In this document: positions 1 through 6,625 of the stretch, piece by piece
Layout: each line of letters opens with the position of its first letter
How positions within the stretch are numbered: position 1 is the first letter of the stretch
IMG/VR virus record: IMGVR_UViG_3300031772_000109
Coordinates: 1 to 38,754 of that record
Strand: one strand, 5' to 3'
Length of the DNA: 38,754 bases
Origin: a virus
The notes under the pieces: generated by a model
The model's database searches: none
Told to the model about the DNA's origin: nothing
The model's input: only the letters and a program-made list of their open reading frames with translations
Translations under genes and position numbers: made by a program

Positions 1-127
1 CTTGTCAAGTTTATTATATTTAATTTTATTGACAATCTATTAAGTTTATTGTATCCAATTTTTTAGTTATACACACCATTGAAATATTAATATCAGAATA
101 GCAATTTAAGCCAATAAATACGCCCTC

Positions 128-170
128 TTGACACCCTTAATTATCTATGCTAGTATTAATACTATGATAG
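128..170 (+). promoter_or_regulatory. sigma70-type promoter overlapping a palindromic operator
   Basis: TTGACA at 128-133, a 17-bp spacer and TAGTAT at 151-156 preceded by TGC (extended -10). The -10 is the left half of a perfect 14-bp palindrome, TAGTATTAATACTA (151-164). Outer arms CTAT (145-148) and ATAG (167-170) extend the symmetry. The block TGCTAGTATTAATA recurs at 211-224. The promoter probably drives the small-gene run from 241 onward and would be blocked by a dimeric repressor bound at the palindrome. The binding protein is unknown. Confidence 0.7.
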
Positions 171-189
171 ATAAATAACCGCAAAACAA

Positions 190-228
190 GTTTGCTATGG
201 CAAACAGGCTTGCTAGTATTAATAACTA
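190..228 (+). promoter_or_regulatory. leader hairpin and second copy of the operator-like sequence
   Basis: GTTTGC-TATG-GCAAAC (190-205) is a perfect 6-bp hairpin with a four-base loop. It is followed at 211-224 by TGCTAGTATTAATA, the same 14 bases as at 148-161, here with an imperfect right half (TAGTATTAATA-a-CTA). A weak -35 (TTGCTA, 192-197) lies upstream, so this could be a second promoter or an auxiliary operator. The first gene starts at 241. Confidence 0.4.
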
Positions 229-240
229 ACATTAAACACT

Positions 241-390
241 ATGGACACATTATTAAAAACAATAGCAATTATACTAATAGCAATCGGCTTAATTGCCCTG
301 GCTATCCTTTGGCATCCCTTCATTATCCTTTACCTTCTTGTCGGCGGGGTTATGCTTTATAGATACGCCAATGGCGATGATTTATTTTAA
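241..390 (+). CDS. small two-span membrane protein, unknown
   Basis: 49 residues, MDTLLKTIAIIL... to ...YRYANGDDLF. Nearly all of residues 4-41 is hydrophobic, broken by WHP near residue 24, so two membrane helices with a short turn are likely. It is the first gene after the promoter at 128-156, and the next gene starts 17 bp downstream. No Shine-Dalgarno sequence is visible. No family recognised. Confidence 0.55.
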   Translation: MDTLLKTIAIILIAIGLIALAILWHPFIILYLLVGGVMLYRYANGDDLF

Positions 391-407
391 TTAATAACAA
401 TAAAACC

Positions 408-815
408 ATGAAAAACTATCAAGAAATTATCAAAGAGAATGAATCCGACTTTAACGACGCCGAGCAATTGACCAACTTTTTAGACAATTATGTTGGATTT
501 AACGACAAAAAAGAAACTCCAGAAGACCAATTGGAAGAAGTAAAAGAACAAGAAGACAATATCAACGAATACGCCGACGGTTTAGTCTCTGTTTACTACA
601 ACGATATTGTAAAAGAATGGCAAGAAAACGGCGATTGTCATGAGTTAGCGGATGAGCAGGGAATACTAGGAGACGAAAAAGACCCCTATAAAATAATGCA
701 GGCTGATTTATATTGCTGGTATGGCCAAAACTTGCGGGAAGACTATAACGCCCTGATTGACTTGCTGGACGACCAAGAAGCCGAGACCGAGACACCAGAG
801 ACAATTAAAGAATAA
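408..815 (+). CDS. acidic hypothetical protein (135 aa)
   Basis: A strongly acidic soluble protein with runs of D and E, especially residues 34-55 and the tail after residue 118 (DDQEAETETPETIKE). The middle (about 55-115) has aromatic residues and a WYGQNL stretch, suggesting a small folded domain. Acidic early phage proteins are sometimes DNA mimics that block host enzymes, but nothing here identifies such a role. Second gene of the early run; a strong hairpin follows its stop. Confidence 0.75.
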   Translation: MKNYQEIIKENESDFNDAEQLTNFLDNYVGFNDKKETPEDQLEEVKEQEDNINEYADGLVSVYYNDIVKEWQENGDCHELADEQGILGDEKDPYKIMQADLYCWYGQNLREDYNALIDLLDDQEAETETPETIKE

Positions 816-821
816 ACGCCT

Positions 822-849
822 GGCGGATGATTGGAGACAATCGCCCGCC
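822..849 (+). other. GNRA-capped hairpin after the 408-815 gene
   Basis: Arms 822-833 and 838-849 pair over 12 positions with one mismatch and one G-U pair, closed by the loop GAGA, a GNRA tetraloop. No T tract follows, so it is not an ordinary terminator. It could stabilise or punctuate the early mRNA. Confidence 0.5.
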
Positions 850-908
850 CCCGGTTACACTTTAACAATTAACTAAAATCAATTAATAAATTAATAATAA
901 TAAATTAT

Positions 909-1076
909 ATGATTACGTATGCAAGCGGAAATTATGAAATAGAGTTTAGAGAAAAAGTACTTTTAACACACTTGACCGAAAAAGAAGCTAAGCAAGTTTT
1001 TAAGATTATGAACAAAAACTTTTTGGGCATAAGCAGAATACAGCTTTTGACCGAAGACGGCAAAAAAATTTATTAA
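909..1076 (+). CDS. small hypothetical protein (55 aa)
   Basis: MITYASGNYEIEFREKVLL... ending DGKKIY. The alternating pattern suggests two beta strands, a helix (TEKEAKQVFKIM) and a final strand. It lies between the hairpin at 822-849 and the next small gene and starts after an A/T-rich leader without a Shine-Dalgarno sequence. No family recognised. Confidence 0.55.
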   Translation: MITYASGNYEIEFREKVLLTHLTEKEAKQVFKIMNKNFLGISRIQLLTEDGKKIY

Positions 1077-1093
1077 TTAATTAAAATAAAACT

Positions 1094-1279
1094 ATGAGCA
1101 TCTTAAAATTAATCATTATCACCGCGCTAATTTTAACCGCCGTCTATTTTGTCGGCACGGCAACGGCCAAAACGGCTTTAAACGCGCGCGCCGTCAATTA
1201 TCTTTACGAAATGGACATGCGCCATGAAATAACTTTAAATAGCAAGGCAATCAGCGCCTTGCAGGCTATTAATAAATAA
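1094..1279 (+). CDS. small single-span membrane protein (61 aa)
   Basis: Residues 4-24 are hydrophobic (LKLIIITALILTAVYFVG) and form one helix or an uncleaved signal anchor. The remaining ~35 residues are polar and helical. The leader AATAAAACTATG is shared with neighbouring small genes. Function unknown. Confidence 0.6.
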   Translation: MSILKLIIITALILTAVYFVGTATAKTALNARAVNYLYEMDMRHEITLNSKAISALQAINK

Positions 1280-1290
1280 TAAATAAAACT

Positions 1291-1962
1291 ATGAAACAAA
1301 CAATCTTTAATTTACTACAAACAAGCACGGGAAGCGCGCTTTGTGATAGCGGCGACGCGTACGGCCGTCATTGGGAGCGAAACAAAAAAAAGACGCTCAA
1401 GGACTTTGAAAACGAGCCGAGAGTCGGCTTTGATATACCCGAAACAGACAACGGCCTTGTTGAGAGCAAGGATGTTAGCTTTACAGTCTCGCTTTTTCAT
1501 TATTTAAGCGATAGTTTAATGCTTAATGAAACTTGCAACGACTTCAACGCCTTGCCATGCGATAATTGGGATAGCGATGTTTACGGTATAAGTGAAAAAC
1601 AAAAAGCATGGCTAACAGACCACGGCGCGGAAATTGGCGATGCTTGGAATAGCTACAATGGCGAATCCAATTTATCGCAAACTTTGCAGGGGGCAAACGT
1701 GAAAATAAATGATGATGATTATATCCTTCTGCAAATACATCAGGGCTGTGATGTTAGAGGCGGATATACTGATGCAAAATTATTTAAACTTGAAGCAGAA
1801 TACTTTGATGTTAACCCGATAATTTACGCCAACGCCAAAGACAAAGACGGCAATGATGTGCAACTGGACACGGGATATAATGGCTATTGTTTAACAGGCG
1901 AACAAGGCGACGATATTTTAATCAAGGCTGATAGCCTTCAAGGTGAATATATAATTAATTAA
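1291..1962 (+). CDS. hypothetical phage protein (223 aa)
   Basis: A soluble acidic protein and the largest of the left small-gene run. It has an N-terminal polar region (SGDAYGRHWERNKKK) and a middle segment with DNWDSDVYGI. Its C-terminal half looks strand-rich, with an HQGCDVRGGYTDAKLF motif. Similar unnamed proteins occur in phage and plasmid accessory regions, but no function can be assigned from the sequence. Confidence 0.75.
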   Translation: MKQTIFNLLQTSTGSALCDSGDAYGRHWERNKKKTLKDFENEPRVGFDIPETDNGLVESKDVSFTVSLFHYLSDSLMLNETCNDFNALPCDNWDSDVYGISEKQKAWLTDHGAEIGDAWNSYNGESNLSQTLQGANVKINDDDYILLQIHQGCDVRGGYTDAKLFKLEAEYFDVNPIIYANAKDKDGNDVQLDTGYNGYCLTGEQGDDILIKADSLQGEYIIN

Positions 1963-1975
1963 TTAATAAAACTTT

Positions 1976-2287
1976 ATGAAAAAGACAATTGATTATTATG
2001 GCAATAAAGCCGACTATATACATTTAAAATTTGGCGACGCTAGAAAAAGCTATAATTTTACGTGCGGATTTATAAAAAAATATCCGCTATTCTCTAAGGA
2101 ATATGCAAAATATTTTAGTCAGGAAGCGACCGCGCAATTTAAGAATCCCTTTCAAATTGTCGGTTATGTTTATAAAAATAAAATACCAGTAAATTTTTAT
2201 TTTAACTTTACAGATATACCCGCCGAAAATGAAGCGGAAATAATGGATTATTTAGTCAGAGAAAAAGCGTATATAAATTTAGAATAA
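1976..2287 (+). CDS. hypothetical protein (103 aa)
   Basis: Basic and aromatic-rich (MKKTIDYYGNKADYIH...), with alternating strands and helices and no obvious membrane segment. The leader TTAATTAATAAAACTTTATG is nearly identical to that of the gene at 2308. No family recognised. Confidence 0.65.
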   Translation: MKKTIDYYGNKADYIHLKFGDARKSYNFTCGFIKKYPLFSKEYAKYFSQEATAQFKNPFQIVGYVYKNKIPVNFYFNFTDIPAENEAEIMDYLVREKAYINLE

Positions 2288-2307
2288 TTAATTAATAATA
2301 AAACTTT

Positions 2308-2484
2308 ATGAACAAAACAATAAAGCTTTACTATCACGAAACCGACGGCGGGGCGGAATATTTAACCAACAAATATGTTTTGTGCGGAAAGAATCACCGC
2401 GAAGGCTCTTTTGACGGCGCTAAGTATATCGTCCGCATTGACGGCGATATAACCAAAGACGCGGAATTAAGAATAATTAGTTAA
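2308..2484 (+). CDS. small hypothetical protein (58 aa)
   Basis: MNKTIKLYYHETDGGAEYL... to ...DAELRIIS. It is probably one small beta-rich domain. Its leader repeats the AATAAAACTTTATG motif of the preceding gene. It is the last gene before a structured 131-bp gap. Function unknown. Confidence 0.55.
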   Translation: MNKTIKLYYHETDGGAEYLTNKYVLCGKNHREGSFDGAKYIVRIDGDITKDAELRIIS

Positions 2485-2495
2485 AACCCTCTTAT

Positions 2496-2607
2496 CGCCT
2501 ATTTTTAATTAAATAGGCGCTAAAGAAGGCTTTAAAACGAGCAAGGCGCGATTTAAAACTTCAACTTGATATAACTATCAAGCGACAATCAATTTTATTT
2601 AAGGGGG
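2496..2607 (+). promoter_or_regulatory. structured leader with two hairpins and a strong ribosome-binding site
   Basis: In the gap 2485-2615 there are two perfect hairpins. CGCCTATTT (2496-2504) pairs with AAATAGGCG (2511-2519), and CTTGATA (2565-2571) pairs with TATCAAG (2576-2582) around a four-base loop. AAGGGGG (2601-2607) follows. Its 8-base spacing fits the TTG at 2616 and is too long for the ATG at 2622. A clear Shine-Dalgarno sequence is exceptional in this genome. Confidence 0.5.
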
Positions 2608-2615
2608 TACGAACC

Positions 2616-2909
2616 TTGACAATGAAATACTTTAAAAGCTTAAAGCATTTTGAAAAAAGATTAATGAAAGGTGTTTGCTGGCAAGACTGGATAACTGTTG
2701 CTGGCCGTCAATATAAGATGGTGGAGTACGGCGATTTAATGAACGGCAATTATATGCTTTTTCAGAACAAGCCGACAACCGATATTATAAGAATTGAATA
2801 TCAAGTCCCTTGCTATGCAGACAGAAACGGCGAGAGGGTGCAAACAAAAGAATATCAATTTCATTCTATTGAGCAATACACCGAAGGCGCATTATACCGC
2901 TATAATTAA
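2616..2909 (+). CDS. hypothetical protein with probable TTG start (97 aa)
   Basis: From TTG the protein begins MTMKYFKSLKHFEKRLM; from ATG 2622 it would lose two residues. TTG is preferred because AAGGGGG ends 8 bases before it. The protein is basic at the start and beta-rich later (GRQYKMVEYGDLMNGNYMLF). It is probably soluble, with no recognised family. It follows a structured leader, so it may be regulated separately from the genes to its left. Confidence 0.65.
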   Translation: MTMKYFKSLKHFEKRLMKGVCWQDWITVAGRQYKMVEYGDLMNGNYMLFQNKPTTDIIRIEYQVPCYADRNGERVQTKEYQFHSIEQYTEGALYRYN

Positions 2910-2925
2910 TTAATTTTTAAACTTT

Positions 2926-3087
2926 ATGCTTGCTTATCAAAAAAATACCTTGCTTGCCATGCTATCAACCTTTAAGGCTAAACTATATGATTATGCTAAT
3001 AATGATGTAAACTTTTTACACAATATTGATATAAATATAATTGACCGAAACTTGACCAGCATTGAGAAGCAAATTAAAAAAAATTAA
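2926..3087 (+). CDS. small helical hypothetical protein (53 aa)
   Basis: MLAYQKNTLLAMLSTFKAKL... ending KQIKKN; it is helical with a basic tail. The leader TTTAAACTTTATG belongs to the local motif. A rho-independent terminator follows at 3129, so this is the last gene of the first early unit. Function unknown. Confidence 0.5.
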   Translation: MLAYQKNTLLAMLSTFKAKLYDYANNDVNFLHNIDINIIDRNLTSIEKQIKKN

Positions 3088-3128
3088 CACGGCACAACCC
3101 TTGCAAGCCTTTACCTTGCGAGCATCAG

Positions 3129-3162
3129 ACCGAATCCATAAACCTCCTGGACTCGGTTTTTT
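3129..3162 (+). terminator. rho-independent terminator
   Basis: ACCGAATCC (3129-3137) pairs with GGACTCGGT (3149-3157) with one internal mismatch, followed by a run of six T (3157-3162). It ends the first early transcription unit. Confidence 0.75.
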
Positions 3163-3286
3163 GTTATTATATGGCTATTTTTATAGACGACACGGCTGGA
3201 ATCGCTAAAATTGAGCCTCTACAATGAGCCACAATCAACGGCAAGCCCAGAATCCGATATAATAGCCGTCCATGATATACAGAGCA

Positions 3287-3313
3287 ACCATAACCGCAAA
3301 AGGCGGTTATGGT
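3287..3313. repeat. perfect 11-bp inverted repeat
   Basis: ACCATAACCGC (3287-3297), a five-base spacer and GCGGTTATGGT (3303-3313). No T tract follows on either strand, so it is more likely a cruciform or protein-binding element than a terminator. Confidence 0.7.
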
Positions 3314-3460
3314 AAAAGAGGGGAGACCACCTGATATTTACCCTAATAAACCATTTTCCAATCCGAAAAAAAATACCATGAAAGTTCCTATTACCTCGCG
3401 GGGGAGCGGGAACAAGCGGCGGGGAATCTTTCCGAACTTTTTCCTGCATATTTTCCAGAA

Positions 3461-3496
3461 CCACATCGGCTAAAAAAGCCGATGTGGTGTGGATAA
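3461..3496. repeat. perfect 10-bp inverted repeat abutting a DnaA box
   Basis: CCACATCGGC (3461-3470) and GCCGATGTGG (3478-3487) form a hairpin with a seven-base loop. It is followed immediately by TGTGGATAA (3488-3496), a perfect DnaA box on the reverse strand. Confidence 0.65.
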
Positions 3497-3503
3497 ACTT
3501 TTG

Positions 3504-3530
3504 AAGCCGTTTTGGGAAAGCCGTTTTGGG
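3504..3530. repeat. tandem 13-mer (iteron-like) repeat
   Basis: AAGCCGTTTTGGG occurs twice with a 14-bp period (3504-3516, 3518-3530), just upstream of the promoter. Two copies are few for a true iteron array, but the position beside a DnaA box is suggestive. Confidence 0.55.
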
Positions 3531-3548
3531 GCAATGATTCTGCGGTGT

Positions 3549-3577
3549 TTGACAATATTTTTTAACGGCGGTAGAAT
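3549..3577 (+). promoter_or_regulatory. near-consensus sigma70 promoter
   Basis: TTGACA (3549-3554), exactly 17 bp, then TAGAAT (3572-3577). Transcription should start near 3584 and run through the structured RNA at 3639-3717 into the zinc-ribbon and primase-helicase genes. Confidence 0.75.
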
Positions 3578-3638
3578 ATTATTAGGCCTAATAAATAATG
3601 ACTAATAAATTGTTATGCGTAATTTCATATTAAGAAAC

Positions 3639-3717
3639 GAGCAGAGGAATAAGCACGTCGCAAGGCAGTGCTTTTATTTTGGCAACAAGATAATAGTCGT
3701 TCCTCTGCTCATTTTTT
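3639..3717 (+). ncRNA. structured leader RNA, attenuator or small RNA ending in a T tract
   Basis: GAGCAGAGGAA (3639-3649) pairs perfectly with TTCCTCTGCTC (3700-3710), followed by ATTTTTT. Inside the 50-base loop AAGCAC (3651-3656) pairs with GTGCTT (3668-3673). The unit looks like a rho-independent terminator with an unusually large, structured apical part. With the promoter at 3549 it could yield a free RNA of about 135 nt, or act as an attenuator controlling the genes that start 5 bases later. Confidence 0.55.
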
Positions 3718-3722
3718 AATTT

Positions 3723-3908
3723 ATGAAACTTACTCTTGCCGAAGAAAAACAATATGAAGAAGCCAAGGCGAAAATCGTCGAGGCTTTAAAAATCCGCTCT
3801 CGGACATTTTTAGGGCTGTGCAAGAACGAAAACTGCTTTAATTTAAGGCGGGCTAATTCCGCTTATTGTCAATTTTGCTCTGATGACGGAAGAAGAAAAA
3901 CAACTTGA
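3723..3908 (+). CDS. small zinc-ribbon protein (61 aa)
   Basis: The C-terminal half has CKNENC and CQFC spaced as two cysteine pairs (CX4C and CX2C), a zinc-ribbon pattern. The N-terminal half is helical and charged. The start lies 12 bases after the stem of the upstream RNA with no Shine-Dalgarno sequence, so its translation may depend on that structure. The last 26 bases overlap the primase-helicase gene in another frame. It may assist replication initiation, but that is only context. Confidence 0.6.
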   Translation: MKLTLAEEKQYEEAKAKIVEALKIRSRTFLGLCKNENCFNLRRANSAYCQFCSDDGRRKTT

Positions 3909-5349
3909 AGAGGATGAACGTATCAAGGCGATTCAGACTAATGCCAAAGACCCCGTGATGACGGCTGGATTTCTGCTGCAAGAAAATCCGAACATTATCT
4001 GCTGTCAGGAAGCCCTGTATCAGTATAACGGAAAATGCTATGACCTCCTGACCGACAAGCAACTGGACAGAATTTTTTTGGATTTTACGATTGCTTATGG
4101 CACAACTTTGCTTTTCAAAAATATCAATATCACTTTGCGGGCGTTTGTGGCTCATCCAAACATTCAAAAGGTTAAGAAAATGAACGATTACGCCGACCTG
4201 ATTTGCCTGAACAACGGGATTCTGAACATCCACACCAAGAAATTCATCCCGCACTCGCCGAAATGCTTTTTTGATTCAACCGTTAACGTCGATTACGACG
4301 TTCTCGCCGACAAGTGTCCCGTATTTATCGAGTATCTGAACAATACTTTCAACGGCGACAAGGAAACAATCGTTAATATTATCCGCCTGGGCGGTTATCT
4401 GATTGACACGTCCTGTGCGGCGGAGAAAATGTTTATCTTTGACGGCGAGGGAGCGAATGGCAAGAGCGTTTTAATAAACACCTTTGCTTTATTCTTTTCG
4501 GAAGACCAAATATCGCCGCTATCCTTGGACGCTCTCTCGTCGGATAGTTTTAGCAAGGAGCTTTTGATTAAGAGCAGAATCAACCTGGCAGCCGAACAGA
4601 AAAAATCGTATTTGGAATCGGAAGAGATAAAAAAGATTATCACTGGCGACCGCATGGAAGTCAACCGCAAATATCAGGTTTCGCTGTCGTTTACGCCGAA
4701 AACTAAAATCATCGTCGCTTGCAACGGCTTGCCCAAATTCAACGACACAACCCATGCCATCTATCGCCGTATGACGCTGATAAAATTCCCGAATCAGTAT
4801 CTGACAGAGCAGGAATACAAGGTTGCGATGGAACGCAAACGGAAGAATGTATTTCTTAAAGATAAAAGTTTATTTGAAAAAATCAAGGCGGAGAAATCGG
4901 CGATTTTGAATTTATTTATTGCGGGGCTGGTTGACTTGAGGAAAAGTAATTATGAGTTCACGGGCAGCACGTTGTCGGAAACGTTTATGAATGAATTTAA
5001 ACGGGACTCCGATTCCGTACGGGAATTCTTGGAAGACAACTATGAAGTGTTTGAATCAACTGGCTTGGACGGAACACCGCTTCGTCAAATTTTTGAACAT
5101 TATCGGGAATGGTATCACAACAACGTTCAGGATTCTGGCGTCATAAAATTCCGCATTAACGAGATGGGGCGGCGTATTAAGCAAATTCTTGGCGTCGAAC
5201 CAATCGGACAAAAGTATGTTTGGAATTCAAATACGCAACGGAACGAGAGAGAAACGCTTTACCCGATTCGGGAAATTCAACCGCCGTTACTGGCACAAGA
5301 AGTGCCAGCAAAAGACGCCGAGCAACTTGGAATTAATTTTGATAAATAA
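3883..5349 (+). CDS. phage/plasmid primase-helicase, SF3 (D5/P4 type)
   Basis: A replicative helicase of superfamily 3, expected to open the origin and unwind DNA as a hexamer. A D5_N-type region (about 50-165) contains ICLNNGILNIHT. The Walker A is GEGANGKS (188-195), followed by an acidic Walker B-like stretch (INLAAEQKKSY) and the sensor motif KTKIIVACNGLP. The C-terminus has a winged-helix-like tail. At 488 residues it lacks the N-terminal primase (AEP or TOPRIM) half seen in full P4-like proteins; a degenerate CHC2-like domain is encoded separately just downstream. It lies beside the candidate origin. Confidence 0.9.
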   Translation: MTEEEKQLEEDERIKAIQTNAKDPVMTAGFLLQENPNIICCQEALYQYNGKCYDLLTDKQLDRIFLDFTIAYGTTLLFKNINITLRAFVAHPNIQKVKKMNDYADLICLNNGILNIHTKKFIPHSPKCFFDSTVNVDYDVLADKCPVFIEYLNNTFNGDKETIVNIIRLGGYLIDTSCAAEKMFIFDGEGANGKSVLINTFALFFSEDQISPLSLDALSSDSFSKELLIKSRINLAAEQKKSYLESEEIKKIITGDRMEVNRKYQVSLSFTPKTKIIVACNGLPKFNDTTHAIYRRMTLIKFPNQYLTEQEYKVAMERKRKNVFLKDKSLFEKIKAEKSAILNLFIAGLVDLRKSNYEFTGSTLSETFMNEFKRDSDSVREFLEDNYEVFESTGLDGTPLRQIFEHYREWYHNNVQDSGVIKFRINEMGRRIKQILGVEPIGQKYVWNSNTQRNERETLYPIREIQPPLLAQEVPAKDAEQLGINFDK

Positions 5350-5350
5350 T

Positions 5351-5896
5351 ATGCCTATTTACGAAACAACTGAAGACCGCACGCTCGGCGTCAAACAGCC
5401 GATTGTTCAACATGCCAATCCCGCCGACTATGGCTTGACCGCCAAAAATGTTGCCCTGATGCGGATTGCGTATCTTCAAAAACTTTTAGCACTGGCCGAA
5501 GACGAGTTTACTTACTATAAATCCAAGGTTATTGCTGGAAATATTTTTTTCACTTACGAGGAGCTGAATAAAATATCGGCCAAGGTCAGAAAAATTCAGA
5601 AAAATATTCACTTCCAGAAGAATAGTTTAAATGACGATAACGAAACAGAAACATTCGACCTCGTTCGCTTGAAAGCGATACCGATGGACACGCTCACTGA
5701 AATTCTGCCGTCTGGATTCTTTGTCCGCAATCCATTTCGGAACGAAGGCAGCCCTTCAAACAGTTTGCACTGGTACAAAGCTAAAAATATTTGGACGGAT
5801 TTTGCGACTGCCGAATCTGGGGATAACATCGACTTGATGATGAAGATACACAACTGCGGATTTCGGGACGCCTGTAAAATGCTTAATATTAGCTAA
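5351..5896 (+). CDS. CHC2-like (primase zinc-domain) protein lacking the zinc cysteines
   Basis: 181 residues from the ATG one base after the helicase stop; the frame stays open upstream inside the helicase gene but this start fits better. Residues 1-95 are mostly helical. Residues 124-180 follow the DnaG/CHC2 zinc-finger outline: FFVRNPFRNEGSPS for the usual CPFHxEKTPS, then WTDFATAESGDNIDLMMK for the usual CFGCGxGGDVIxFV, then FRDACKML. The metal ligands are replaced (NPFR for CPFH; none at CxxC). Such a domain may still bind single-stranded DNA or template. It may be an accessory half of a split primase; that role is inferred. Confidence 0.6.
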   Translation: MPIYETTEDRTLGVKQPIVQHANPADYGLTAKNVALMRIAYLQKLLALAEDEFTYYKSKVIAGNIFFTYEELNKISAKVRKIQKNIHFQKNSLNDDNETETFDLVRLKAIPMDTLTEILPSGFFVRNPFRNEGSPSNSLHWYKAKNIWTDFATAESGDNIDLMMKIHNCGFRDACKMLNIS

Positions 5897-5930
5897 GTCC
5901 CAACTGCTTTTCGGCAGTTAGGATACCCCA

Positions 5931-5959
5931 TTGACAATAGATAATATGTATGCTAGTAT
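5931..5959 (+). promoter_or_regulatory. sigma70-type promoter sharing the TGCTAGTATT core
   Basis: TTGACA (5931-5936), a 17-bp spacer and TAGTAT (5954-5959) with the extended -10 TGC. The core TATGCTAGTATT is the same as at 146-157, including the TAGTATT half-site of the palindromic operator there. It lies directly upstream of the HTH gene at 5993. Confidence 0.7.
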
Positions 5960-5992
5960 TCCTAATAGATATTAAAAAATAACAATAAAAAA

Positions 5993-6217
5993 ATGACAAT
6001 CGCAGATTATTTAAAAGAAAAAGAAATCACCCGCCAGGAATTTTGCAACATTACTGGGATTTGTTATTCCCGCATCGGGCAGATTATGAATGAGCCAAGC
6101 CCGAAGATGGACATGCCGACGATGATTAAGATTTGGGAAGGAACAAAAAAGAGATTTGGGACAGGATTCACGCCCTGGCAATTTATTAAGGGCTTGCCAG
6201 AGTTTTATAAAGAATAA
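5993..6217 (+). CDS. small helix-turn-helix DNA-binding regulator
   Basis: 74 residues. Residues 13-40 (ITRQEFCNITGICYSRIGQI) have the spacing of a Cro/XRE-type helix-turn-helix. The rest (IWEGTKKRFGTGFTPWQF) would complete a small DNA-binding domain. It is the first gene behind the promoter at 5931, which shares a half-site with the palindrome at 151-164, so it is a reasonable candidate for the protein controlling both promoters. Binding is not shown. Confidence 0.65.
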   Translation: MTIADYLKEKEITRQEFCNITGICYSRIGQIMNEPSPKMDMPTMIKIWEGTKKRFGTGFTPWQFIKGLPEFYKE

Positions 6218-6221
6218 TTAT

Positions 6222-6428
6222 ATGGACGAATCAAAAAGAATGTGCGAAAAACTTTATCGCCAGTTGAGAATCTACGCCGAGCGAGAAGACAGCAGCCTCT
6301 GTTGTCTTTCGGCCAAGAACGCCCTGGACTTGTTTTGCGATGAGACGGAAAGACGCTTGGCTCAAGAGATTGAAGACGCCGACCAAGAATATAAAAATCA
6401 AGAAATTAATATTTTAAAAAGTAAATAA
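6222..6428 (+). CDS. small helical hypothetical protein (68 aa)
   Basis: The start at ATG 6222 follows the previous stop by 4 bases; the frame is open earlier but overlaps the HTH gene. The protein is charged and helical (MDESKRMCEKLYRQLRIYAE...) with two adjacent cysteines (SSLCCL). Function unknown. Confidence 0.6.
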   Translation: MDESKRMCEKLYRQLRIYAEREDSSLCCLSAKNALDLFCDETERRLAQEIEDADQEYKNQEINILKSK

Positions 6429-6429
6429 T

Positions 6430-6588
6430 ATGAAAGACCAATTTCCAAAAACACTTTACATTGGACAGGACAGAACTGTCGGCATTTATTATGCACAAGA
6501 GGACATTAGGTGCATTTCCGATGGTATCGTTGGGATTTATGAGCTAAAGGAGATGAAACACAAAGTTACAAAGCACGAGCTTAATTAA
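6430..6588 (+). CDS. small hypothetical protein (52 aa)
   Basis: MKDQFPKTLYIGQDRTVGIYY... ending KVTKHELN. It is probably a small beta-rich domain. It starts one base after the stop of the previous gene, so the two are probably co-translated. No family recognised. Confidence 0.55.
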   Translation: MKDQFPKTLYIGQDRTVGIYYAQEDIRCISDGIVGIYELKEMKHKVTKHELN

Positions 6589-6625
6589 TTAAATCCCGTT
6601 TGCCAAACAAACAGGATAAAACAAC

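Larger units (their letters stand above)
3088..3722. other. non-coding region, candidate replication origin and leader
   Basis: A 635-bp region with no convincing gene. In order it holds the terminator at 3129-3162; a perfect 11-bp hairpin (3287-3313); a perfect 10-bp hairpin (3461-3487); TGTGGATAA (3488-3496), the complement of the consensus DnaA box, directly abutting that hairpin; the 13-mer AAGCCGTTTTGGG twice (3504-3516 and 3518-3530); a consensus promoter (3549-3577); and a terminator-like structured RNA (3639-3717). The next two genes are a zinc-ribbon protein and the primase-helicase. DnaA box, short direct repeats, hairpins and a neighbouring initiator-type helicase are typical of origins. 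Origin activity is inferred. Confidence 0.5.

Noticed and set aside
1-60. Promoter at the left edge (TTGACA 29-34) and imperfect repeat of AAGTTTATT
   Set aside because: No good -10 follows within 16-18 bp, and the repeat is A/T-rich enough to be chance.
3171-3227. 18-codon ORF after the terminator
   Set aside because: No ribosome site, very short and not coupled to another gene.
3219-3464. 81-codon open frame on the minus strand in the 3088-3722 gap
   Set aside because: It lies over the hairpins, has no leader signal and an odd W/R-rich composition, and is opposite to the local gene direction.
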